Shown piece by piece: positions 11,011 through 21,920 of a stretch of 64,000 nucleotides of DNA. Position numbers and translations under genes: made by a program. Under the pieces are notes generated by a model. The model was not told the DNA's origin, made no database searches, and saw only the letters and a program-made list of their open reading frames with translations. The stretch lies in NCBI GenBank assembly GCA_001414485.1, contig LLEY01000251.1, positions 1-64,000 of the forward strand. The letters run 5' to 3'. How positions within the stretch are numbered: the first letter of the stretch is position 1; every line of letters begins with the position of its first letter. This stretch comes from Calycina herbarum (Eukaryota > Ascomycota > Leotiomycetes > Helotiales > Pezizellaceae).

Positions 11011-14000
11011 CTACCTACTAGCGCCTTTCTTGGCCGGACTACTATCCGCAAGCGCAGCATTCGCCCTCTCGAGCTTTGCCTTAGCAGTCTCATCCTCGTC
11101 CAAAGTATGATACCAAGTCTTCATCGAAGCAATATACTCCCTCTCACCATCCCCAAATTCAACCGGTGGACCACGTATTTCAGGCTCCTCATCCACATCA
11201 CCCTTGAATACCGCCCAACTAGCCGTCTCGTTATTGTGATCTGCGCAAAGGGCAAACCCCCTATTTTTAGCAGCGATGATCTTGAATTGCCGAAGTAAAA
11301 TTCCATCGCCGACCTTTACAATAGGTAACACATCCCTGTGGGGACGGGAAACTTGAACCTCAATCACGGAATTAGGAGCGATACTTTGATCGGTGACATT
11401 GAAGGTCATTTGATACTGGCGCAATTTTGTTCTGTTTGGCTCTGGCGGGGTAGTCGTCACGATAGCCAAAAAGTCGAGTTTGGCATTGAGGTGATAGCGA
11501 ACCACTTTCAAGGAAGTAAATTCCTCAAGCTCTGTTCTCAGAGCTCGAGCAAGTCGAACTTTCGTTTCCGCGGCTGATTGTGGTGCATCACCCCTTTGTT
11601 TTGAAGGTGATTGAAGCGAGTCTAGAGCCAATTCCACGCTAGCATCATGGCCTTTCATTGGCGAAAACTGTTGCTCAACAACCACCATTGCTACCGAATC
11701 TTCAATTGAACTGCTAGCATGATTCTTGTCACTGGATTTGGTAGGGGTTTTCGGTCTGTTCTGGCTCGCATCCCGCCTATGACTTCTGCGAGGTGCAACG
11801 GTAGTAGTTTCCGCAGTTGTCGGTTCGGGCAAAGGTTTTGCTCGCTTTTTACCAGTGGGCTTTTTGGGTGTAGTTTTTGTAGGCTCCTCCTCAGTTGCAA
11901 TTACTTCATCCTTTGGGAGACTTTGTGGGGACATACTTTCTAGAGCAGTCGCTTTAGCTTCCTCGACTATTCTCTCGATTACTGTAGCTTCATCCGGTGG
12001 AGAGACCTCGTCCATAGCAACCGCTTCTGCCTCCTGAACTATTTTCTCTATCACTGTAGATTCATCTAGAAGAGCTTCGTCTGTGTCAAAGCTCGGGGGC
12101 AACTCGGGCTTATCAACTCTGGGAGCCTTGGAAGTAGTGACCTCAGGGCCTGCCTCGGGTTCTTCGCCAGCCTCTTGAGATTGCGATATATTCGTGAACG
12201 AGACGTCAGTAGAAACCATATTCTGAGAAACTTGGGTATCATCAGGGGTTGGTAACTGTACGTTTTTCCGTCCCCTTCTTGTTCGTTTAGGCGATGTATC
12301 GTAAGCGCCGTCTAAACCAAGCATCTTGGAATTTCGGGAGTTATCTTTCTGTTTGCGAGTTCGAGGAGACATAGCCTCCTGATTGTGTTGTTTAGCAGTT
12401 GTGTCGTTAACAACGCTTTCTTCCATGTCATCCAATGCGGGAGGTGCAAAATCCATCTCGTCGGCATCATTGTTGACATCTTGTGGAACATGTTGGGGTT
12501 CTGGTTTCGCATTTTCGACAGGCTCTTCAACCATTTCTTCAGCCTCCTGAATCTCCATCGCTTCGTCGTTGCCAGCAGCACTTGCGGGTCCTGATTGCGG
12601 CTCTTCTTCAATTTCTTCAGATACTTCACGAATGCCCTCCTGAAGTTCGGTTTCATCAGCCTCCATTGCGTCAGCCTCGGCTATCTCTCCAACCGCCGCT
12701 TCTGAACTATGATCATCCTCGTTTTGTTCTGGCTCTTCCTCGTCGGTCGTCTTGAAACCAGTTACTTCAATGACCTCCGTCGCTTCTTCGTAGTCCCGAA
12801 CATCATCAATAATAGGCCCTTCGTCCAGATCTGGAGACTCCTCAGTGACAACATTTTCACTCTGTTCTTCCGAATCTGATATTTCGTCCTTAGTAACAGC
12901 TCTTTCGTTCTGCAATTCCTCTTCTGCTACTTCTTCATCGACAATAACTTCGCCATTCGAAAGTTGCTCGATCTTCCTGTCTGCTGTTTCTTCGTCGATA
13001 ATAGCACCTTCACTGTGATCCTCCTCAATTTCTCCCTCTATCACTTCCTCCTTAGCACCCTCAACCTCATGTGGCATCGCCCCGTACGAAGTATCGATAG
13101 CATGAGGATCGTCGGGCAAAGCTGTTGTCGGAACCAGATCCATTTCCTCCGGCTCGCTCTCTGCATCCTCATTTCCAGACCCAGAAGCAGATTCTTGTTC
13201 AATGTCCTCGTTTAATTCCTCGACTTCTCCATGAACGGCCTCCATCCTATCAGAGGATCCTGAATCTGATTCCGAACGGATACCCGGAATGCCAACATCC
13301 GAATCGCTTTCTTCCTCATCCGCTTCCTCATGAGTCTGTGGTTCGGCTTGATAGAGAGCTGTTGTTGCTTTGGGTGGAGGGGCAGAGTCGTCTTCATCGT
13401 CGGAAGATAATAAATCGATAACCACAGGAGCTGCCTGAGGCGCTGTATTGCAAGGTGCTTCGCCTACCATGGACTCGTCGTCATCGTAGCTTCCTTCTTC
13501 ATCCTCGTCTTCGTCTTCAAACTGCTGCGGGTACAAGTTTTGATTATATCGCTCATTATCCGTGTATCCATTATCATCCTCGAAATCTTCCATCTCCTCT
13601 TCATCCTCAAACTCCTCGCCGCTCTGATCAGGGTACTTCCGAATTAATTGTCTTTCATCGTCCTCTGTGTATTCGTTTTCGGTGATTTCCCCTTCATCCT
13701 GTGACCCCTCGTAAACGTTATTAGGGTCTTGCTCCAAATAATGGCCCCGATGTGTTTCCAAGTTTTGCAGATTGTGTTCAGACTGATCATCCGGGTCTTC
13801 CACAGATTCATCATCCGCATCAGGTTCTCCGTGCGCATCATCTTCATCATCGCTTTCAGTCAAGTTGACAACTTGCGATTGTTGTGAACGTGCGCTTTGT
13901 GAGCGTGACATAGCTGTTGATTGATAACGCTGCTGAGAATGAACAGAATTATCGGCTTCCATACGCTCTGGCAAATCTGGGTAACCTACTGCCGTTGGTA

Positions 14001-15602
14001 CCGAGGTCCAGATTGGGGCTGAGAAACCTTCGAGATCAGGATATCCATGGAGATTTTGTACTGAAACTTGACCATCCTGCAAGTCTGCCAAATCATAGCG
14101 ATCTTTCCGACGCTCTCCAATACCAAACGCATCGTCATCTGGAATTTCGGTCGAGTTACCAGGAATACCAAACGGCGATTGCGAGTGATGTGATAGAATT
14201 GCGGTTGGCTGACTAGAAAGGTTAAACTCAGCTTCGGCTTGCGAAGTTTGCAGCCCATTAATATCGGCAATAGTGGTATCAAATCCAGCTGCCCCAGCTA
14301 ATTCCCCTCTGCTCATAGCTACTGGACTTGCGTTATACAAGTCTTCATTTCCATTCTCGCCTAACAAATTAGCTGTAATTGATTGCTGGGCATCCGGAGT
14401 CTGACCAAGCTCAGATATATTTGGTGTTGGTTGATAGCTATGCATGGAAAAGCCTCTTGAGATGAGAGGAGACACAAGGGGTAAGGAATCCGAGGATAGA
14501 GGTTGTAATTTAGGTGATCGAGGAATGTGTGGGGTATCCCCATTAGGATCGTTGTTTTGTTCTACGAGATCGGTCTGAATCGATGGTGGTTGTATATGGT
14601 TGCCATTTGTGTTAAATGGAATGGAATTGTTTCCAAATTCTGGCTGGAGGCCGGCATAGGAAATACCACCAACATTCATAGCTTGCCGTGAGAAATTTGC
14701 GAGAGATTCTGCGGCATCACCAATCTCTAGACCAATTGTCTGACAGCCCTCGTCCATCATTACAGGTTTAGGGTTCTCAACGGGTGGAATGACAACTTGC
14801 TCCTCCATAGAAACATCGGCTTCGGGGGTTGGCGATCGGCTAGTATACGTCCATGTGGAACTTAATCTCGTTCGTTTTCTTCCCTTGCTCTTCACTGTTC
14901 CATCCTCATCCGCAAATGGATCCAATTCGAAAAGAGAGCCATAAGAAGTTCTCGCCCGTTTAACAAAGGCCGGTGAAGAGTATACGCCATCATCATTCTG
15001 AGGTTCGATTCGAGTGGAAGTACCATTTGTCGCTGGGGTAGGCAATGGTATAAAATCGGAAACGGCATCAGGTAAGATTGAGGCAATTGGAAGCTCTGAT
15101 TCGGGTGGAGGGTGGTCTATATCGATGACCTCTGAATCTTGGGCCTCCTCTTGTCGGAACTATTTGAGCATGGTGAGCGAGAGGTCTTGGACTGCAAGTA
15201 CATTCCATCTGCTATTACCTTCAAAAGTACCCTTTCTGTGAATCGCAATTCAAATTCGATTCCTCTTCCAGGAGTTGAAACATTTCCATCATCATGTATC
15301 CATTCCACGCCATCTAAACACAGCATAACTTCATCTCCACTTGCGATACTCGATTTCGCAACGCGCTTTGCACTAGATCCCGCGAACTGTACGCGCACCT
15401 GCCCCCTCGATCGGCGTAGACGAAAATCAGGCTCTGAGAGCAGAAAGGCGACAGAGCCGGTAGCAGAGCTATATGGCCAAGTCAAAGTCACAATAGCCTT
15501 GATTGCTTTTGAGCTTGGTTCTGGGATACTGGGAGATAGCTCCGCTATTGGAATATACGAAGTCCTGTCGAGAAGGGCGAGGCCCGAGTTGGAGGACTCC
15601 AT
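11011..15602 (-). CDS. Telo_bind (POT1/Cdc13-type OB fold) protein with long acidic middle
   Basis: Two exons, 15602-15219 and 15159-11011, joined across a 59-nt intron (15160-15218, GTAATA..TAG), give 1510 residues. The C-terminal 160 residues form an OB fold of the Telo_bind type: a LDFLAIVTTTPP strand, then TFNVTDQS, VGDGILLRQFKI and ASWAVF, the hallmark closing motif of POT1/Cdc13 single-strand telomere binders (about residues 1350-1450). The N-terminal 128 residues (VTLTWPYSS; FLLSEPDFRLRR; GDEVMLCLDGVEWI) look like a second OB-type module. The roughly 1100 residues between are disordered, very rich in Glu/Asp/Ser, with PTPDDT and SPKRTRRGRK-like basic patches. Single-stranded telomeric DNA binding or end protection is inferred from the domain. 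It is probably not POT1 itself, whose Telo_bind domain is N-terminal. Shares a 554-bp divergent promoter region with the monooxygenase. Confidence 0.8.
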
Positions 15603-15817
15603 TGCGAATAATTGAAGGTGTTATCTTCGGGTGTGGCAAACCATCGTCGCGCAACTGAAAATTGAGTCGTCAGTCCTTGGAAAGGCCTCTGAGGTTCTGC
15701 TGTTACGTGAGGAAGCCGTTGTATTTCTGAGCAGCTCTTGAGCTCTCTCAAGGCGACGCGAATGGAAAGCGGTGAAGCTGGCAGAATTGTCTTTCTACTT
15801 CCTGAAAAAAGCGGCAT
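15545..15817 (-). other. Upstream overlapping ORF of the Telo_bind gene
   Basis: A 90-codon ORF starts at a genuine ATG at 15817 and overlaps the start of the main CDS (15602) in another frame, ending at 15545. If the transcript begins upstream of 15817 it would act as an overlapping uORF and reduce translation of the main protein. No domain is recognised. Confidence 0.35.
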
Positions 15818-16156
15818 CCCTGTGACGATTTTGTCCCAATCTTTTGATGCAACATCATTTTATGCTATATTATCAGCACAGCAATAAAACAGAGGAGGCG
15901 TGGTAAATCTAACATTTCCTTATTTTCTTTCATTCAATGTAAATTACTGTCTCTTTTTCAATTATCAGACCATATTCACATAAATCATTCCACCTACTTG
16001 GCGCCGCTTTCCCTGTAATTCACCCGTCCTCCCACTCTCTTCACAAGATCGCGTCATTTTCCTTTCTATCCCTCGGAAGCGCTCAAATACAAGACTTCGC
16101 AGCTAGAAGCTTCACATCTCATAAACACCTTTTCAAATTCACCCTCACAAATTTCC
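15603..16156. promoter_or_regulatory. Divergent promoter region
   Basis: 554 bases separate the start codons of the minus-strand Telo_bind gene and the plus-strand monooxygenase. An AT-rich patch with CAATAAAA- and TATATTA-like words lies at about 15850-15960, followed by C/T-rich sequence toward 16150. No specific factor site is claimed. Confidence 0.5.
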
Positions 16157-17757
16157 ATGGTCTCATTATTGCGACCATCTGGTCGCTTCAATGTAAAAAA
16201 AATCGCCGTGATAGGAGCAGGCCCGAGTGGCATCGCGGCAGCCAAATACCTCCTAGCCGAAAAATGTTTCCTCAAAATCGACATATACGAGCAACAATCA
16301 GAAGTAGGAGGAGTATGGAACTACACTCCCATAACCGGAGAGAAAGTTTCCATTCCAAGTACCACACCACATGTTCCACCAGACCCACCAATATGGCCTG
16401 GAGACTCCAAAGCACCCTTGTTTTCGAATCCCATGTATGAACGTCTCAACACCAATATCCCAAAGACTCTGATGCGATTCTCGGATCTTGAGTTTCCGGA
16501 AGCGAGTTTGCTGTTTCCTATTAGACAGGATGTACAGGCAAGTCTTAAATTCTCGGGGCATCCCTTCCTCTTCCGTTTTCTATAGAAGTCTTACATATTC
16601 GGTATTGTTCGAAAAGATTTAGGAGAATGAATAGCCAAATCTCCTAATTCTCTAGAAGAATACTTTCGGTTGTTCGACACTACTTCGCACATTTTCCAAA
16701 ACAAGTGAACTGACTGCGAGATCAGGAGTATCTTGTGAACCATTCACAGGATATTAGACATCTGATATCGTTCTCGACTCAAGTTGATGATGTAAAACTC
16801 TTGTCTGATGAAGGAAGAGATGTTTGGGAAGTCACCACCAAGTCCACAATCACTGGAGATACGAAGAAGAGTTCATACGACGCTATTGTCAGTGCAAATG
16901 GCCACTACTCTATCCCATTCATCCCCTCCATCCCAGGGATCGAAGAGTTCAACTCCAAATTTCCAGACATAATCACACATTCCAAGATCTATCGATCCCC
17001 GGAAGCTTTTACGGGCAAGAAAGTCATTGTCGTCGGTTCTGGACCGAGTGGCTTCGATATAGGAACCCAAATTGCAGGAGTTTGTCAAAGTCCCCTCTTG
17101 AATTCCGTCACAACACCACTTCCAGAAGTGAAAAACGGAAAAGATGAAGTCCCACACATCGCCGAATACCTACCCTTAGAACGGGGTGTCCGATTCGAAG
17201 ATGGCCGTATAGAAAAAGACATCGACGCAATAGTCTACTGCACAGGTTACCTCTACGGCTACCACTTCTTGGAGACCCTCAACCCACCAGCCGTCACCAC
17301 GGGCCGTCGTGTTCTAGGAGCATACAAACACGTCTTCGACATTCAACACCCAACCCTAGCATTCACTGCCCTAATGCAAAAAGTCATTCCCTTTCCCGTC
17401 TCCGAATCTCAAGGAGCAGTGATTGCAAAGATCTGGTCTAATAAACTAGAACTGCCATCAACAGAAGAAATGGAGAGATGGGAATTGAATCGGGTAGAGG
17501 AAGCGGGTCAGGGGAAGGCTTTTCATGTCCTGGGGTACCCACAGGATGCGGAGTATATCAATGGATTTTATAAGTGGGCGAAGAGTGCTGAAGGAGAATT
17601 GGGGAAGGATCCGCCGTATTGGGGCGATAGGGAGTTGTATACAAGGCAGATTTATGTTGAGTTGAAGGAGAAGTTTGTTGAGATGGGAGGGAAGGCGAGG
17701 ACCATGGAGGAATTGGGTTATGAGTTTAAGCCAGAGGAGAGCTGGAAGAGGAGATAG
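16157..17757 (+). CDS. Flavin-containing monooxygenase (FMO-like)
   Basis: Two exons, 16157-16537 and 16726-17757, give 470 residues. The FAD motif is GAGPSG at residues 20-25 (KKIAVIGAGPSGIAAAKYL); EVGGVWNY follows. The NADPH motif is GSGPSG near residue 231. A YCTGY motif near residue 298 matches the ATGY-type linker of FMOs and N-hydroxylating monooxygenases. The enzyme would oxygenate a soft nucleophile such as a thiol or amine using NADPH and O2; the substrate is unknown. The intron is unusual: its donor is GCAAGT, immediately after CAG, so it is a GC-AG intron of 188 nt. Joining there restores the family-typical FPIRQDVQ-EYL sequence. The first ATG was used as start. No secondary-metabolite genes flank it. 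Confidence 0.85.
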
Positions 17758-17873
17758 AGGGGTGCTTTGCGAAGAGTAGCTGGAATTTTACTAATAGAAT
17801 AGACATGGAAGTTCGTGACTGTGGAAAATCGTTCTCCTAGATGATCTGGAATAATAAGTCGTCATTGTCCTAG

Positions 17874-17927
17874 CCAGCTTCAATAATTGAAATCATTCTC
17901 CGAGAACAACTGGGAGAATGAAGCTGG
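17874..17927. repeat. Inverted repeat downstream of FMO gene
   Basis: CCAGCTTCA at 17874-17882 pairs with TGAAGCTGG at 17919-17927, and an inner CATTCTCC pairs with GGAGAATG. Related GGAGAATG words recur at about 17970-17995. It could be a terminator or processing hairpin for the FMO transcript, or simply repeat debris. Confidence 0.4.
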
Positions 17928-18855
17928 TTATCCCATTCGTCTCGAACAATGAAAGGTATTTCCCAGAATAATCGGGAGAATGGAGTTACCAGAGGAAAAG
18001 CTTATACTGGTCTGTTGCAAAGAGATCCTCGAGTGTAGATGAGGCGTCGCTGGAAATAGGGTAGGAATCACTACTTGCGCCATCATAAGTTCAACTGATC
18101 GTCGCAAATATCCTTTCCGAAGCTGGTGGGATCAAGATCATGAATTGCAGACTGTTTATGGATCCAAGGAGACTGAATGGCCTCTATTATATATAAGACC
18201 TACATCTAAGAAGGTTAGCTGGATGCCAGCGTCAATGGTAATCCAACCAGAGATGAGATCAAGCCAAGAAGATCAGAAGGTGCCAAAAGATATTTCAAGA
18301 GCAACCTAAAAGCGCCGAAGGGCCAGTGGTTGCTTAATATTACCAGAGTTGTAGTTTTCCTCATTTCAATGGGAGATGGAACCTTGGAAACCGAGAGTCA
18401 CTTACTGGATATTTTAAAAGGCAATTCGATTACAATGAAGAATTCCAAGGGCTCTCAATCTAGCTCTCGAGATTCCCTTGACCTCTGTTAGGTCATCTGC
18501 CCTGGTTTCCTCCCAACGTCTTCTTTCTTCAATTGGTATGTTGCCATCTGTAGGTCATCATCGTGTCATGGAAGCCGCACGAGGGGCCCTCGTGACGATG
18601 GTTTTAAAGTGGTGCAATGATCTTGACCACACATCGGAGTCGTCCAGCTGAGTAGAAAAGGTTCAAGCTGTCGAAGATTTGAGTTGGTGGTCTTGCTGTT
18701 GAAGAAGAAAAAGGAAAAAACTCGCGAGGAGAATTTTTGGAGGTTGAAATAATTCGCCGCGACCCGTACAAAAATAGGCTAAACCATTGTGAGCGACCGC
18801 CCCCGCTGCTCTAACAAACGACCGATTCACTGGGAAACCTCCCTCACCCGTTACA

Positions 18856-18903
18856 ATGGCCTCTCTTGCAGCAAACACATTTCCAAATCAAACCAGCAAT
18901 TGA
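18856..18903 (+). other. Short upstream ORF before eIF4E-family gene
   Basis: An ATG in good context (TTACAATGGC) opens a 15-codon ORF ending in TGA at 18903, 240 bases before the main start codon. It would be a uORF if the transcript covers it; the transcript start is unknown. Confidence 0.35.
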
Positions 18904-19143
18904 AAACCACACGACCAGTACGATTAATCACGAACAATTACGACCTTCTACATCCATAAAACCGCCCCTCGATCCGCCCATAGCACCCACCCAAATTCTT
19001 CACTCTCGTTTTGCAATCCAATTCTCAGCAGTCCGAAAACAGCTTCCACAGTCAACTGTCCGTCCCAAAAGAGCTTCAAACCACAACTTCCGGGAGCTAC
19101 TGGGACCGCATAACTCGATTTGAATAATAGTTACTTTGCCGGA

Positions 19144-20297
19144 ATGGATAACCTGTGGACTCGCCGTTCAAAGTAAGCAGTCTCTCGTGAACAATTTATG
19201 CGTGGGCGCAGAATTAATTCTGGGTATCTATAGCACCAGCAAACTCTCTCTATCCACAGGAGCGCCAACGAATGGCGCCCCTGTTGCCAACGATCATTCT
19301 TCCCGAAACTTCCCCTTAGGCAAGCGACATGGTGATACCTCTTCTCAAAGCAACAAGAACCCCTTCAACTCCATGTCCCCTTCCACCACCTCTGTCGCTT
19401 CTCCAACTGGCGCGTCCAGCGCATTCGGTCTAGGAACTGGCGCATTTGCTTCATTTGGATCTTCAAAGACGCCGAAAACACCAGGAGGAGTGCTGGACTT
19501 CGGCAGTGTTATAGGGGCGGCAGGAAAAACTCCCACGGCCGAGAAGCAGGTGAAAGATCTTGGTTCGAAGCCCTCGAAAGTCTCTCTGGCGGATTCGAAG
19601 ACTAGTTCTCTTCAATCACACACCTTACGGCATAGCTGGGTACTCTGGTATCGACCACCACTCTCCAAGTCGAATGGACAAGTTGTGGAGTATGAGAAAA
19701 CTTTGCATCCTTTGGCAGCTTTTGATACGGCGGAGGATTTCTTTGGCGTATACCACCACCTAAAGCGCCCATCCGCCTTACCTCTCGTTTCGGACTATCA
19801 TATATTCAAGAAGGGTATCCGTCCTGTTTGGGAAGATGATGAGAATAGAAAGGGCGGAAAGTGGATCGTGAGATTGAAGAAGGGAGTTGCGGATAGGTAT
19901 TGGGAGGAGTTGATTTTTGCTATGGTTGGAGACCAATTTGCAGAAGCAAGCGAGGAGGTCTGTGGAGCAGTCTTGAGTGTGCGAAATGGAGAGGACATCT
20001 TGAGTATCTGGACCCGTAATGATGGTGGAAGGGTTCTCAAAATTAGGTATATATTTAGCCCTCGGCACTTTCTCTTACTTTCTGGCTAACAATTTAAATA
20101 GGGAAACCACCAAACGCATTCTTGGCTTTCCACCGGAGACCAAGGTTGAATGGAAGAGCCACGATTCAAGCATTCAACAACGAACAGCTATTGATGAAGC
20201 TCGGAAGGATAAAAACAACCAGCATAACAACCATCACTCCTCCCCTGCCAGTTCACGAAATAAAGACACAGACCACTCCCAGAAGCAGACTTCATGA
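19144..20297 (+). CDS. Translation initiation factor eIF4E family protein (4EHP/eIF4E2-like)
   Basis: Three exons, 19144-19172, 19234-20046 and 20102-20297, give 345 residues. The first exon codes only MDNLWTRRS plus two bases; the AA|C junction continues into NTSKLSLSTG, and only the acceptor at 19233 keeps frame. After a Ser/Thr/Gly-rich N-terminal extension of about 150 residues comes the eIF4E core: HSWVLWYRPP, DFFGVYHHL, DYHIFKKGIRPVWED, GGKWIVRLKK, RYWEELIFAMVG and ILSIWTRN, which are the cap-binding fold and its tryptophans. The C-terminal tail is hydrophilic. The long N-extension and divergence from the shorter canonical factor suggest the 4EHP/eIF4E2 branch, which binds the mRNA cap and often represses translation. 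The assignment to that branch is inference. Confidence 0.85.
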
Positions 20298-21920
20298 TGA
20301 GAGATGGGGATAGTCTATCGCTTTGATAGTTTGAAAGCAGCGATATACATTTCTTCCTTCTTTTTCTTCAATGAATACCCTCTTCCTTCTTCTATTTGTA
20401 CCAGTAATTTGGATTTGCATTAATTGGTAAAAAAGAAAGCGTAATAAAAATACGTCTTTTCATGAAGGGCACTTTTCTTCTGTTCTATTTGCACGCACGC
20501 ACGGATGGGAAAGCGAGTATGGATGTTTTTTTCTTCTTGTTGTGAAAAATGTTGTATCATACATAGGGATTTGCTAGGGAGCATACTTGATGGATGTTCA
20601 ATCTTGATCATTGGATCCAAAAGATGATGGAATGGAACAAGACATTGACGAGATATTGCCTATGTGCCTTCTGCTGGTTACCTTGAATAAGCTAACAAAC
20701 TACTTTGAGTATTGACATTAATCTACCAAGAAACAACACACAGCAACCTAAAATAACCTACAAACATAGCAGAACGAGTTTCAGAAATTTGTAGGTATTG
20801 CAGTAACAGACCTGGGCATTGCTCTTCGTACATCTACCTTCTCCGGAATTATACCAAACAGCTTACAAGTATTGTTCAAGAAGGTTAGAGAAATTAGAAC
20901 CCAGCATCTTGAACATCCTCAGACAATAATTTGAAACTTAAACACAATCAAAGAGTAATGAACAAAGCTCTGAGTGCAGATGAAGACCCATGGGCTTAAA
21001 AATGAAGTGAAGAAAGTAACCACCAGCACAATATTGACTTCACACAACCTCCATCTTTCACAAGATAACCCAGCTCCCAGCCTCCAGATTTCTAGTTCTT
21101 TTCCAAGTCAATCTAAACTTCAAATCCTACCCCACACCTCCTTCCACCACCTCATTACTACCTCTCCACCGCTTCAGAAGGGAACAAACCTGCAAACATC
21201 ACCACGCAGCCTATGAGAACGACCTGGATAAGTCCTTCAGGGCGCCAAACCAATCGAAGCCTTTGCGACTCTGCGACTGTGACTCAAATTGGTAGCAAAC
21301 AATATCCTCACCACTCCACCTACTAGAGACCCAGGAAGCTACCGCCGGACGCAAGCAAGGCAGGAGCGACTGTATAATAGTTGGCGCATTAGCCTCAATT
21401 TTTCGGGACATCTCCCAAAGTAATAACCTTATTCATATCTTTTACAACCCAAAATTCGACAGGAGTCTTTGTTGCGATTGCCAAACCAGTGCCTCTTTGG
21501 CGGATTATCCATCCTGATTGACAACCACCCAACGACGTTCTGATTTTACACCGAAGGACTGAGATAGTTCAGCAACTGGTCATTGCTCTGGCCTCTCTCG
21601 AAAAACAGGACAACATCTCGTTATGTCTCGAATCTCTTCGACTTGGACGATGTTCTTGGGTTGAAGAATTCGAGGCTGAGTTCCAGGGAAGGAAGGAGGC
21701 CTCCAATCGGGTGTTCCACGGGCTTGAGGAACAGCCTTGTCAGCGGCACTTCAGCGGAGTGGCACTTGCGCATGCCTCACTATCAACAGTGAGTCGACTC
21801 TCGACTTCCCCCCTTCTGCTCCCACCCACTGCAAAGGCTTAGCAGAAGGCCTTGGACTTGCCACCTTCCTCAATCAACTCGTCCACCGATCATGGCCACG
21901 AAGACTGAACTTGCATATAG
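20298..21920. other. Intergenic region and leader
   Basis: 3' flank of the eIF4E-family gene, AT-rich DNA to about 20950, then C/A-rich sequence that probably forms the promoter and 5' leader of the chromodomain gene. Short ATG ORFs at 21583-21792 and 21737-22000 would be uORFs if transcribed; no protein family is seen in them. Confidence 0.5.

Larger units (their letters stand above)
17758..19143. other. Intergenic region
   Basis: About 1.4 kb without a supported gene. It holds GGAGAATG/CATTCTCC hairpins near 17830-18000, an unassigned stretch to 18600, and the leader of the eIF4E-family gene with one short uORF at 18856-18903. C/A-rich composition from 18880 fits a 5' leader. Confidence 0.5.

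Noticed and set aside
12312..12656. Several ORFs inside 11.0-15.1 kb on both strands
   Set aside because: Shadows produced by the repetitive acidic (GAA/GAG/TCT-rich) coding sequence of the Telo_bind gene.
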